This document shows positions 8,117-16,456 of a stretch of DNA of 64,000 nucleotides, piece by piece. The DNA is taken from assembly GCF_024752025.1 (NCBI RefSeq), contig NZ_JANTPU010000001.1:1550001-1614000 (forward strand). Direction: 5' to 3'. How positions within the stretch are numbered: the first letter of the stretch is position 1; every line of letters begins with the position of its first letter. The notes under the pieces were generated by a model. That model did no database searches and was not told the DNA's origin. It worked only from the letters and a program-made list of their open reading frames with translations. This stretch comes from Pseudidiomarina sp. CB1 (GTDB lineage: Bacteria > Pseudomonadota > Gammaproteobacteria > Enterobacterales > Alteromonadaceae). The translations under genes and the position numbers were made by a program.

Positions 8117-9234
8117 GTATTAAACTCATCACTGCGCTAACAGCCATGATCCCCATGGCTGCGCAAGCTCGTTCTCAGTTAAACCTCCCACAAGGGGTCA
8201 CTGAGATTAGTAATCGCGTTTACGATCTACACATGACGATATTCTATATCTGCTGTGTGATCGGTTTAGTCGTTTTCGGGGCCATGTTTTGGTCAATGAT
8301 TCGGCACCGCAAATCTAAAGGTCGCAAACCAGCAACGTTCCATGAAAACGTGAAGGTTGAAATCCTTTGGACCGTAGTTCCTTTTTTGATTCTCATCGGT
8401 ATGGCCATTCCTGCCACTTCAACCTTGATCGCCATGGAAGACACTTCCGAGGCTGAACTTACGGTTTTGGTGACGGGTTCCCAATGGAAATGGCATTACA
8501 GGTACTTAGATAGCGATGTTGAGTACTTCAGTTTGCTCGCCACCCAGCGTGAGCAAATTGAGAACAAATTCGACAAGGGCGAGAACTACTTGCTCGAGGT
8601 CGATCGCCCACTCGTTATTCCTACCGACCGTAAAGTTCGCTTTCTTGTAACCTCAGATGACGTCATCCACTCTTGGTGGGTACCCGACTTTGCGGTCAAG
8701 AAAGATGCCAACCCAGGCTTCATTAACGAAGCGTGGACGAAGGTTGATGAGCCAGGTATCTATCGCGGCCAATGCGCTGAGCTTTGCGGTAAAGACCATG
8801 GCTTCATGCCCGTGGTCGTCATTGCAAAAGAGCCTGCGGAGTTTGACGCATGGCTCGCTGAGCAAGAGCAAATCGCACAACGTGAAAAAGAAGAAGAACA
8901 ACGTTTGCTAGCTATGTCGATGGATATGGATGAGCTGATGGAGCTCGGTGAGCGCGTTTATCTTGGCAGTTGTGCTGCTTGTCATCAGGCCAACGGTGAA
9001 GGTATCCCTGGCGTATTCCCTGCACTCAAAGGCTCACCTATGGCACTAAATGATATGCAAGGCCATATCAACATCGTGGTTAACGGTAAGTCTGGCACCT
9101 CGATGCAGGCTTTCGGTAATCAGCTAAGCCTACGCGAGCTTGCTGCAGTAATTACCTACGAGCGTAACGCTTGGGGCAATGATACCGGTGAAACGGTACA
9201 AGCTGCAGACGTTAACGCATTTATAAACGAATAA
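8113..9234 (+). CDS. coxB: cytochrome c oxidase subunit II with fused C-terminal cytochrome c domain
   Basis: Subunit II of an aa3-type (caa3-like) terminal oxidase, 373 residues. A signal-like N-terminus and two membrane helices (about 40-62 and 85-107) precede the periplasmic CuA cupredoxin domain, whose ligands are His186 and the block GQCAELCGKDHGFM (Cys221, Cys225, His229, Met232). A linker rich in Glu and Gln leads to a C-terminal class I cytochrome c with heme motif CAACH (Cys287, Cys290, His291), so electrons can enter through a covalently attached heme. The start is a GTG at 8113 with GAGGAG eight bases upstream. It heads coxB-coxA-ctaG-coxC. Confidence 0.96.
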   Translation: MSIKLITALTAMIPMAAQARSQLNLPQGVTEISNRVYDLHMTIFYICCVIGLVVFGAMFWSMIRHRKSKGRKPATFHENVKVEILWTVVPFLILIGMAIPATSTLIAMEDTSEAELTVLVTGSQWKWHYRYLDSDVEYFSLLATQREQIENKFDKGENYLLEVDRPLVIPTDRKVRFLVTSDDVIHSWWVPDFAVKKDANPGFINEAWTKVDEPGIYRGQCAELCGKDHGFMPVVVIAKEPAEFDAWLAEQEQIAQREKEEEQRLLAMSMDMDELMELGERVYLGSCAACHQANGEGIPGVFPALKGSPMALNDMQGHINIVVNGKSGTSMQAFGNQLSLRELAAVITYERNAWGNDTGETVQAADVNAFINE

Positions 9235-9247
9235 GGGAGACCTGACT

Positions 9248-10837
9248 ATGAGCACTGTTGTTGGCGAAGTTGATCAGCACGACGATCACCATCATCACGC
9301 GCCGTCGGGTATTACCCGTTGGCTCTTTACGACGAACCACAAAGATATCGGCTCGCTGTATCTTTGGTTCTCTTTCATTATGTTTTTGGTGGGCGGTTCT
9401 ATGGCGATGGTTATTCGCGCCGAACTGTTCCAACCGGGTTTACAGCTTGTAGATCCACACTTTTTTAACCAGATGACTACTGTGCATGGTCTCATCATGG
9501 TTTTCGGTGCCGTTATGCCCGCCTTCACCGGCTTAGCGAACTGGATGATTCCAATGATGATTGGTGCGCCTGATATGGCGTTACCACGCATGAATAACTG
9601 GAGCTTCTGGATCTTGCCATTCGCCTTTTCGATTCTATTGGCGTCATTGTTTATGGAAGGTGGCGGTCCGGCATTCGGTTGGACCTTCTACGCGCCGTTG
9701 TCGACCACCTACAGTAGCGACTCTACCGCACTATTTGTGTTCTCGGTCCACATCATGGGTATCTCATCTATCATGGGTGCGATTAATGTGATTGTGACCA
9801 TTATGAACATGCGTGCGCCGGGCATGAGTTATATGAAAATGCCGCTGTTCGTGTGGACATGGTTTATTACTGCGTTCCTGCTGATTGCCGTGATGCCCGT
9901 GCTCGCTGGTGCGGTGACCATGGTGTTAACTGATAAGTATTTCGGTACCAGCTTCTTTGACGCTGCAGGGGGCGGTGACCCAGTATTGTTCCAGCATATT
10001 TTCTGGTTCTTTGGGCATCCTGAAGTCTACATTATGATCTTACCGTCCTTCGGTATTGTCTCGGCGATTATCCCAGCGTTCTCGCGCAAAAAACTGTTCG
10101 GCTACGCCTCGATGGTGTATGCAACGGCAGCCATTGCCGGGTTATCGTTCTTGGTCTGGGCGCACCACATGTTTACTACGGGCATGCCAGTCTTTGCCGA
10201 ACTGTTCTTCATGTACTGTACGATGTTGATCTCGGTGCCGACGGGGGTCAAAGTCTTTAACTGGGTTGCGACCATGTGGCGTGGCTCAATTAGCTTTGAA
10301 ACGCCCATGCTGTTTGCCCTTGCCTTCGTCATTTTGTTTACCATCGGCGGCTTCTCAGGGCTAATGTTGGCGATTACACCTGTGGATTTCCAATATCACG
10401 ACACCTATTTCGTGGTTGCACACTTCCACTATGTACTCGTCAGTGGGGCCATCTTCTCGATTATGGCCGCAGCCTACTACTGGTTGCCAAAATGGACCGG
10501 CCATATGTATGACGAGAAGCTCGCTAAGACGCATTTCTGGGCTTCACTCATCTCAGTAAACGTATTGTTCTTCCCGATGCATTTCGCTGGTTTGGCAGGT
10601 ATGCCGCGACGTATCCCTGACTACTCGATCGCCTTTGCTGATATCAACCAAATCGTCAGTATCGGTGGCTTTGCATTCGGCCTTTCACAATTGATTTTCC
10701 TTTGGGTAGTCATTAAGTGTGTGAAAGGTGGCGAGAAAGCACCAACTAAACCTTGGGAAGGTGCTGAGGGCTTAGAGTGGACAGTCCCATCGCCAGCGCC
10801 GTATCACACCTTCGATACGCCACCTGAGGTGAAATAA
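9248..10837 (+). CDS. coxA: cytochrome c oxidase subunit I
   Basis: Catalytic heme-copper subunit, 529 residues with 12 membrane helices. Seen: TTVHGLIMVFG (low-spin heme ligand helix), the CuB and cross-linked Tyr region FGHPEVYIMILPSFG with the A1-type Glu, WAHHMFTTGM (CuB histidines) and VAHFHYVLVSG (heme ligands). This makes it an A1-type proton-pumping oxidase reducing oxygen to water. The N-terminus has a histidine-rich stretch (DQHDDHHHHAP) that is not needed for catalysis. ATG 9248 follows GGGAGACC; it lies 13 bases after coxB and one base before ctaG. Confidence 0.98.
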   Translation: MSTVVGEVDQHDDHHHHAPSGITRWLFTTNHKDIGSLYLWFSFIMFLVGGSMAMVIRAELFQPGLQLVDPHFFNQMTTVHGLIMVFGAVMPAFTGLANWMIPMMIGAPDMALPRMNNWSFWILPFAFSILLASLFMEGGGPAFGWTFYAPLSTTYSSDSTALFVFSVHIMGISSIMGAINVIVTIMNMRAPGMSYMKMPLFVWTWFITAFLLIAVMPVLAGAVTMVLTDKYFGTSFFDAAGGGDPVLFQHIFWFFGHPEVYIMILPSFGIVSAIIPAFSRKKLFGYASMVYATAAIAGLSFLVWAHHMFTTGMPVFAELFFMYCTMLISVPTGVKVFNWVATMWRGSISFETPMLFALAFVILFTIGGFSGLMLAITPVDFQYHDTYFVVAHFHYVLVSGAIFSIMAAAYYWLPKWTGHMYDEKLAKTHFWASLISVNVLFFPMHFAGLAGMPRRIPDYSIAFADINQIVSIGGFAFGLSQLIFLWVVIKCVKGGEKAPTKPWEGAEGLEWTVPSPAPYHTFDTPPEVK

Positions 10838-10838
10838 G

Positions 10839-11417
10839 ATGAGTGAACGACCAACTCAACCGGATAACACCCGCATCGTCCGTCGGCTCCTGCTGACGGT
10901 CGTGGGGATGTTCGCGTTCGGATTTGCGTTGGTACCACTGTACAACGTATTCTGTGATATCACTGGTTTTAACGGCCGCTTTACCGATGGTCAGGCGGCC
11001 GCCAACACCAAAACAGTGGATACTAGCCGAACCATTAATGTGCAATTCATTACGCGTGTGAATAAAGGCATGCCATGGGGCTTTGAACCCGAGGTTCAGT
11101 CGGTGCGTGTGCACCCAGGTGAAACGAAGGTAATCAACTTTTTCGCCAAGAACCTAACTGGGAAGAATATGGTAGCGCAAGCTATCCCATCGGTCGCCCC
11201 TGGCGAGGCCTCGCTCTACCTCAATAAGGTCGAATGTTTTTGCTTCAATCAGCAGCCGCTTGCTGCTGGCAGCGACACCGCAATGCCGATGCAATTCTAT
11301 TTGGACCCAGAGATTCCTGAACATATTCATACGGTTACCCTGTCATACACAATGTACGATATGACAGAAAACGCTCAACCTGATGCTCTGGCCGCGCTTG
11401 CGCAGCCAGTGAACTGA
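10839..11417 (+). CDS. ctaG: cytochrome c oxidase copper-assembly protein CtaG/Cox11
   Basis: Copper chaperone that delivers CuB to subunit I. The 192-residue protein has one N-terminal membrane anchor (about residues 15-37) and a periplasmic immunoglobulin-like domain containing the copper-binding CFCF motif in NKVECFCFNQQPL and a C-terminal TLSYTMYD strand. It starts one base after the coxA stop, so its expression is tied to subunit I. Cox11 proteins are standard in alpha- and gammaproteobacterial oxidase operons between coxA and coxC. Confidence 0.96.
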   Translation: MSERPTQPDNTRIVRRLLLTVVGMFAFGFALVPLYNVFCDITGFNGRFTDGQAAANTKTVDTSRTINVQFITRVNKGMPWGFEPEVQSVRVHPGETKVINFFAKNLTGKNMVAQAIPSVAPGEASLYLNKVECFCFNQQPLAAGSDTAMPMQFYLDPEIPEHIHTVTLSYTMYDMTENAQPDALAALAQPVN

Positions 11418-11427
11418 GGATTTTGCA

Positions 11428-12309
11428 ATGGCAGAACAAAAACACGAAAAATATTACGTGCCAGCCTCAAGCCCATGGCCAATTGTTGGCGCCATCGGCT
11501 TAGGCCTTATTGCTTTTGGTGCCGGACACACCGTCATCGACGCTAGTAAGGACGCTGACGGCTGGGGTATCAATGTATTACTTGGCGGTATCGCCGTTAT
11601 CTTGGTCATGCTCTTTGGTTGGTTCCGCGACCAAATCAACGAGTCGATGTCTGGGCTTTACAGCAAACAGCTTGGAAACTCTTATCGACAAGGTATGGCA
11701 TGGTTTATCTTCTCGGAAATCATGTTCTTTGCAGCATTCTTTGGAGCGCTCTTCTACGCTCGCGTGATCGCGGTGGAATGGCTCGGTGGCGCTGGTAACA
11801 ACGCTATGACCAATGAAGTCTTATGGCCTGGATTCGAAGCCATTTGGCCGTTAACCGAAACGCCTGGTGGCACCGAATCTGGTGCTATGGGCTGGACCGG
11901 CTTACCGCTCTATAACACCATCATCCTGATCATTTCTTCGTTTACCTGTCACTTTGCCCATGTCGGTTTAGAAAAAGGCAAACGTAAACAGCTCACCGCT
12001 TGGCTAGGTATCACCATTATTCTCGGCTGTATTTTCTTGTATCTGCAAGGCGCTGAGTACGTGCATGCGTACGAAGAACTGGGCCTAACCTTGGATTCTG
12101 GTATTTACGGCAATACCTTTTACATGCTCACCGGTTTCCACGGTATGCACGTAACCTTAGGTACCATCATGCTCATCGTGATGTTCTTACGCGTCGTAAA
12201 AGGGCATTTCACCCCAGAAAGCCATTTCGCCTTCCAAGCGACGAGTTGGTACTGGCACTTTGTTGATGTGGTTTGGGTATGCTTGTTTATCTTTGTTTAC
12301 GTGCTGTAA
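11428..12309 (+). CDS. coxC: cytochrome c oxidase subunit III
   Basis: Membrane subunit III, 293 residues and about seven helices. Family blocks are KYYVPASSPWPI at the start, the lipid-side Glu region WFIFSEIMFFAAFFGALFY, HFAHVGLEKG, GFHGMHVTLG and the C-terminal FQATSWYWHFVDVVWVCLF. It stabilises subunit I and binds lipids. It is the last plus-strand gene before the inverted repeat at 12337-12377 and the opposing DUF2909 gene; the assembly genes resume at 12611. Confidence 0.97.
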   Translation: MAEQKHEKYYVPASSPWPIVGAIGLGLIAFGAGHTVIDASKDADGWGINVLLGGIAVILVMLFGWFRDQINESMSGLYSKQLGNSYRQGMAWFIFSEIMFFAAFFGALFYARVIAVEWLGGAGNNAMTNEVLWPGFEAIWPLTETPGGTESGAMGWTGLPLYNTIILIISSFTCHFAHVGLEKGKRKQLTAWLGITIILGCIFLYLQGAEYVHAYEELGLTLDSGIYGNTFYMLTGFHGMHVTLGTIMLIVMFLRVVKGHFTPESHFAFQATSWYWHFVDVVWVCLFIFVYVL

Positions 12310-12336
12310 CGCACTCTGCGTAGCCACACTAATCGC

Positions 12337-12377
12337 ACCGTACTAAACCATGAGCGACAACCAAGGTTTAGTACGGT
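12337..12377. repeat. 13-bp perfect inverted repeat between coxC and the DUF2909 gene
   Basis: ACCGTACTAAACC (12337-12349) and GGTTTAGTACGGT (12365-12377) flank a 15-base loop. The right arm includes the last codons and stop of the minus-strand DUF2909 gene. There is no T-run on either side, so it is not a standard intrinsic terminator; it may be a convergent 3' stabilising hairpin or a weak or Rho-assisted stop. Confidence 0.6.
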
Positions 12378-12583
12378 CGTGGATTAGGGTCCAACAACCC
12401 AGTCGCTAATAAGACAATAATAATTAATATCGCCAGAGCAGATGCGCCGACGCGGCGCCCTAAATAGCGCGTCATGGATGGTTTACTTGGGTCGTTGCGT
12501 AACATCGCTAACAACGCACGCATCAGATTAAAGACCATAAACAACATGAGTAGTACTAAAATGATTTTTGCAGTAACGACCAT
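12368..12583 (-). CDS. DUF2909 small twin-helix membrane protein
   Basis: Predicted inner-membrane protein of 71 residues with two hydrophobic helices (about 5-27 and 45-65) separated by a polar loop containing DPSKPSMTRYLGRRVG. This layout and the position within an oxidase assembly cluster fit the DUF2909 family often found next to SURF1. It sits on the minus strand between coxC and the SURF1 gene, 27 bases from the SURF1 start, so the two starts share a very short divergent region. Its function is unknown; a role in oxidase assembly is only suggested by location. Confidence 0.75.
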   Translation of the reverse strand: MVVTAKIILVLLMLFMVFNLMRALLAMLRNDPSKPSMTRYLGRRVGASALAILIIIVLLATGLLDPNPRPY

Positions 12584-12610
12584 TCTAAATCCCTATTTCG
12601 GTATAAGCTG

Positions 12611-13336
12611 ATGCGCATTGGCACCCTTCTAGTAACGCTAACCACTGTGCTGGCAATTAGCTTTCTGGTCAAGCTTGGTTTATGGCAACTTGACAGGGCA
12701 GCGGAGAAACAAGCTTTGTTCGACGATTTCGCTGCTGCTCAAGCGCAAGCCGACGAACTAAATTTTCAACCTCTCTTCGCGATGAACGAAGAGCCTGAGC
12801 GTTACCAACCAGTGCAGGTCACTGGACAATTTGCCGATGACTACTTACTGCTCGATAACCAAGTCTACCAAGGAAAAGTCGGCTATCACGTCATCGGACT
12901 TTTACGCACTGAACAACGCCCCGAGCTTGTTCCAGTAAACTTAGGGTGGGTACCGGTAGGCTTGGATCGCACCAAGTTACCTCAGCTTGAATTACCTACC
13001 GACGTCCTTACCGTCAAAGGTTGGTTTTACCAACCTAATACCGATGGTTTTTCGCTCGCCAAACGCATTGTAGAATCTAACGGCCCCCCGTGGCGCATTC
13101 AGCAGCTTGATTCAGCAGCGATCGGTGATGCTCTTGAACTTCCCATCGCTACCAATGTGGTGCTACTCTCCGAAGCGGAGGCTTATGGCTGGCCAAGGTC
13201 ATGGCAGCCGCAGGTAATGTCACCGGAGAAACATCAAGCCTATGCGCTGCAATGGTTTTCTTTGGCACTTGCCTTGTTGATAGTGGTACTTCTCGTCCGC
13301 CGTTCCATAACGAAAACAAAAAAGGAAGGGACATGA
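12611..13336 (+). CDS. SURF1 family oxidase assembly protein
   Basis: Assembly factor associated with heme A insertion into subunit I. The 241-residue protein has an N-terminal helix (about 5-22), a long periplasmic domain and a C-terminal helix (about 212-230). Family signatures are LGLWQLDRAAEKQALFDDF, RYQPVQVTGQF, LLDNQVYQGKVGYHVI and PVNLGWVP, and at the end HQAYALQWFSLALALL. It overlaps the next gene by four bases (ATGA, 13333-13336). Confidence 0.93.
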   Translation: MRIGTLLVTLTTVLAISFLVKLGLWQLDRAAEKQALFDDFAAAQAQADELNFQPLFAMNEEPERYQPVQVTGQFADDYLLLDNQVYQGKVGYHVIGLLRTEQRPELVPVNLGWVPVGLDRTKLPQLELPTDVLTVKGWFYQPNTDGFSLAKRIVESNGPPWRIQQLDSAAIGDALELPIATNVVLLSEAEAYGWPRSWQPQVMSPEKHQAYALQWFSLALALLIVVLLVRRSITKTKKEGT

Positions 13337-13878
13337 CTTCAATAAAAAAATCTCGTGCAACCATGATTGGTGTGGTGCTCGCTTTTGCCTTACCCGTTAT
13401 CGGTGCTAAGTTCGTACTTGACCAAAGCTGGTACCAAGGCGCGGCGACCAATAAGGGCACAATGTTGGTACCGCCAATCGCTTTGGGTGAGCAACTGAAA
13501 CAACGCTTACCGGGAGGCTGGCACGTCGCACTCATTGCGGATGATAACTGTGGCGCCCAGTGCGAACAGGGGCTCTATGCGATGAACCAACTCGATGTTG
13601 CCTTGGGCAAAGAAAGTGACCGCGTAAAGCCTATCGTATTTAGTCGCGAACCGCTTGCTTTTGACCTTAGTCAAACGCCTATGGTGCAACCATTTAACGA
13701 TACCGAAATAATCGATAGCCTAAGCGATCTTCCTTCCTACCGGCTGTTTATTATTGACCCGTTAGGTAACGTGATGCTGCATTACCCGACCTTTGCTGAT
13801 GAAGAGCAAATGCGCGCTGAAGCTAAAAATCTGCTCTCCGATCTGCGAACTTTGTTAAAGCTTTCTCGTGTAGGATAA
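13333..13878 (+). CDS. Sco-like membrane-anchored protein with CX3C motif, in the oxidase operon
   Basis: A 181-residue protein with an N-terminal signal anchor (about 10-30) and a periplasmic thioredoxin-like domain. It contains a CX3C pair, Cys73 and Cys77 in DDNCGAQCEQGLYAMNQ, with the same spacing as the copper-binding CPDIC of Sco, and a later strand RLFIIDPLGNVMLHYP resembling the end of a thioredoxin fold. The Sco histidine is not clearly placed; a His in MLHYP is a candidate. ATG 13333 has AAGGAAGGG upstream and overlaps SURF1 by four bases. Proteins at this place are usually annotated as hypothetical cytochrome oxidase associated. A copper or thiol role in CuA or CuB assembly is inference. 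Confidence 0.75.
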   Translation: MTSIKKSRATMIGVVLAFALPVIGAKFVLDQSWYQGAATNKGTMLVPPIALGEQLKQRLPGGWHVALIADDNCGAQCEQGLYAMNQLDVALGKESDRVKPIVFSREPLAFDLSQTPMVQPFNDTEIIDSLSDLPSYRLFIIDPLGNVMLHYPTFADEEQMRAEAKNLLSDLRTLLKLSRVG

Positions 13879-13882
13879 CACC

Positions 13883-14866
13883 ATGCGTCTTCTCGTAAAT
13901 TTTAGCATTGTCTTAGCCCTGATCGTTATTGTGCTTGGTGCCTACACGCGGTTGACCGATGCGGGCCTAGGCTGCCCAGATTGGCCCGGGTGCTATGGTC
14001 ACCTTACCGTTCCCACCGACACCGACAAAATTAATCAGGCGCAAGCGCTATTCCCTGATGCGCCGCTGGAGCACCACAAAGCTTGGAACGAAATGATTCA
14101 CCGCTATGCCGCGGGCATGCTCGGTGTTTTTATCCTGGTGATCGCAGTTACCGCTGTGGTACGCCAACGTAAACGCGCCGAAACACCAGTAAAGTTACCG
14201 TTGTTCTTACTGGCGTTAGTTATTTTTCAAGCTGCGCTTGGTATGTGGACAGTAACACTGAACTTGCAACCACTCGTGGTGATGGGGCATTTACTAGGTG
14301 GTTTCACAACCTTGTCACTATTGTATTTATTGCGCCTGCGGCTGAAACGCATTCATTTACCCATGGGCGATCCGAAGGCACGTTCATTCAGTGGGCTAGC
14401 CATGTTCGCGCTAGTGATTGTGGTCGCACAAATCGCCTTAGGCGGCTGGGTTGCAGCTAACTATGCTGCATTGGCCTGTACCGAGCTACCCATCTGCGAA
14501 GGTGATTGGCCTGCCAACCTAGATATCGCCGGCGCTTTTTCGGTTCCAGAAGCCGTCACTTATCAATATGGCGCACATGATTACGCCGAGCGTATGACCA
14601 TGCATGTCGCCCACCGCATCGGCGCTATTCTAACCTTACTCGTCGTCGGGTTTCTGTTGGTACAGGGCTACAAAAAAGCACAGTCCAGCGTGATTCGTGG
14701 AAGTTTAAATTGGGTTACCGTTGCACTCACGTTGCAAATTGCGTTGGGTATCAGCAATGTTGTTATGATGCTACCGCTTAGTGTTGCCGTTGCTCACAAT
14801 TTAATGGGTGCATTGCTACTACTGAGTTTGGTAGGCTTAAACTATAAAATCGCACGGCACGCATAA
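13883..14866 (+). CDS. ctaA: heme A synthase (COX15/CtaA family)
   Basis: Oxidises the C8 methyl of heme O to the formyl of heme A, the cofactor of the aa3 oxidase encoded upstream. The protein has 327 residues and eight predicted helices. It shows [21 protein letters not shown] near the N-terminus in two parts ([20 protein letters not shown]), the heme-ligand histidines in [33 protein letters not shown] and [10 protein letters not shown], and a Cys pair in [14 protein letters not shown]. It starts 4 bases after the Sco-like gene and precedes the heme O synthase that makes its substrate. Confidence 0.96.
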   Translation: MRLLVNFSIVLALIVIVLGAYTRLTDAGLGCPDWPGCYGHLTVPTDTDKINQAQALFPDAPLEHHKAWNEMIHRYAAGMLGVFILVIAVTAVVRQRKRAETPVKLPLFLLALVIFQAALGMWTVTLNLQPLVVMGHLLGGFTTLSLLYLLRLRLKRIHLPMGDPKARSFSGLAMFALVIVVAQIALGGWVAANYAALACTELPICEGDWPANLDIAGAFSVPEAVTYQYGAHDYAERMTMHVAHRIGAILTLLVVGFLLVQGYKKAQSSVIRGSLNWVTVALTLQIALGISNVVMMLPLSVAVAHNLMGALLLLSLVGLNYKIARHA

Positions 14867-14900
14867 TAATAACAAGCCAGTGCGTAAGGAAGTAAGTTGT

Positions 14901-15809
14901 ATGACCGAGATGACGTATAAGCGTCACGCTAACTGGCGTGACTATTTAGAACTCACCAAGCCACGAGTAGTGCTATTGCTGCTGTTAACGGCATTAGTTG
15001 GCATTTGTCTCGCCAGCCCAACTTGGGTGGGATGGGAAATTGTGCTGCCGGCGATGGTAGGTATTGGTTTAATGTCAGGCTCCGCAGCCGCAGTCAACCA
15101 CCTCGTCGACCGCCACATTGATGCTCGTATGGCGCGTACGCTACGCCGTCCATTACCGTCGGGTCATTTGTCACCACGCCATGTGCTCGCTTTTGCTGCC
15201 GTCATCGGGACACTCGGGTTCATTGTGTTAGCGCTATGGGTCAACATGCTCACAGCTTGGCTCACTTTCGCCAGTCTCGTTGGTTACGCTATCGTTTACA
15301 CCATGTATCTAAAGCGTGCGACGCCGCAAAACATCGTCATCGGCGGCTTAGCCGGGGCAGCGCCACCGTTGCTTGGTTGGACCGCAGTGACCAATGACAT
15401 TCATCCGCACGCAATTTTGCTGGTTATGATCGTCTTTACTTGGACACCTCCCCATTTTTGGGCGCTTGCTGTGCACCGAGCAAAAGATTATGCCAAAGCC
15501 GAAATTCCAATGTTACCGGTTACGCATGGCATTGAATTTACCAAAACCTGTATTTTGCTCTACACCATTTTGCTCGCGATCATCTGTCTACTTCCCTATA
15601 TTGTCGGCATGTCGGGTTTAATTTACCTGATTGGTTCAAGCGTCCTGAGCATTTGGTTTTTAGTCTATGCTTGGAAGCTAAAGTTTGCCCCGAAAAAGCA
15701 CACGGCTTATCGCATGTTTACCTTTTCAATTTGGCAGCTAATGGCTTTGTTTGTGCTATTGTTAGTAGACCACTATGTTGCTACCCCAGCGCTCCAGCTG
15801 ACGGGCTAG
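14901..15809 (+). CDS. ctaB: protoheme IX farnesyltransferase (heme O synthase)
   Basis: UbiA-superfamily membrane enzyme that adds a farnesyl group to heme B, giving heme O for CtaA. Motifs: [20 protein letters not shown] split at the start, [20 protein letters not shown] (Mg-pyrophosphate motif), [20 protein letters not shown] and [12 protein letters not shown]. The ATG at 14901 (302 residues) begins [12 protein letters not shown]; a GTG at 14880 would add seven residues but would include the AAGGA ribosome site in the coding region. It is 34 bases after ctaA and 23 before sco. Confidence 0.95.
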   Translation: MTEMTYKRHANWRDYLELTKPRVVLLLLLTALVGICLASPTWVGWEIVLPAMVGIGLMSGSAAAVNHLVDRHIDARMARTLRRPLPSGHLSPRHVLAFAAVIGTLGFIVLALWVNMLTAWLTFASLVGYAIVYTMYLKRATPQNIVIGGLAGAAPPLLGWTAVTNDIHPHAILLVMIVFTWTPPHFWALAVHRAKDYAKAEIPMLPVTHGIEFTKTCILLYTILLAIICLLPYIVGMSGLIYLIGSSVLSIWFLVYAWKLKFAPKKHTAYRMFTFSIWQLMALFVLLLVDHYVATPALQLTG

Positions 15810-15832
15810 CAAAAGGATAAGAGGTTTTCGGA

Positions 15833-16456
15833 ATGCAAAAATTATTAGTCTCGGTTGTTGCTATTATCGCTCTCGTTGCTGGGGTTGTTATTTTTAATAG
15901 CCTGCCAAAACCACAACCTCAAGCTCTGGTTTATAACCCTCCGCGTGCACTCGAACCCTTTATGCTTGAGGGCCACAATGGTTCACAACTTAGTAATGCT
16001 GACTTGACCGGGCAATGGACCTTCTTGTTCACCGGCTATACTTCGTGTCCTGATATTTGCCCGACAACCATGGCTGATTTGCGCAAGTTCATGCCGCAGT
16101 TAACGTCGTTTACTGAACGTCCAGTGCGTGTTTGGATGATCAGTGTCGACCCCAAACGGGATACACTACAGAAACTCTCCGACTACAACACTTATTTCGG
16201 TAAAGAATTCCTAGGTGTGCGCGCGGAACACAAAAACCTGTATCCGTTCGTCAACGGCTTGGGTTTGATGTACTCCATTCCGAGTGAGGGTGAAACGGAT
16301 TATCTCGTTAACCACAGTTCCGCTATTGTCCTCGTCAATCCAGACGGTGAGCGGCATGCCATTTTTAAGGCCAGCCACGATGCTGGGCAGCTACCGACCG
16401 TTGATATGGATCAGATGGTACAAGATTTCCAGTTGATCACCCAACAATACAACTAA
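15833..16456 (+). CDS. SCO1/SenC family copper chaperone
   Basis: Membrane-anchored thioredoxin-fold protein that delivers copper to, or reduces the cysteines of, the CuA site of subunit II. It has 207 residues with an N-terminal anchor (about 3-22). The copper ligands are seen as Cys72 and Cys76 in SCPDICPTTM and His161 in VNHSSAIVLVNPDG. It is the last gene of the cox assembly run and shares its stop tetranucleotide (16453-16456) with the opposing deacetylase. Unlike the CX3C protein at 13333, all three metal ligands are plainly present. Confidence 0.95.
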   Translation: MQKLLVSVVAIIALVAGVVIFNSLPKPQPQALVYNPPRALEPFMLEGHNGSQLSNADLTGQWTFLFTGYTSCPDICPTTMADLRKFMPQLTSFTERPVRVWMISVDPKRDTLQKLSDYNTYFGKEFLGVRAEHKNLYPFVNGLGLMYSIPSEGETDYLVNHSSAIVLVNPDGERHAIFKASHDAGQLPTVDMDQMVQDFQLITQQYN

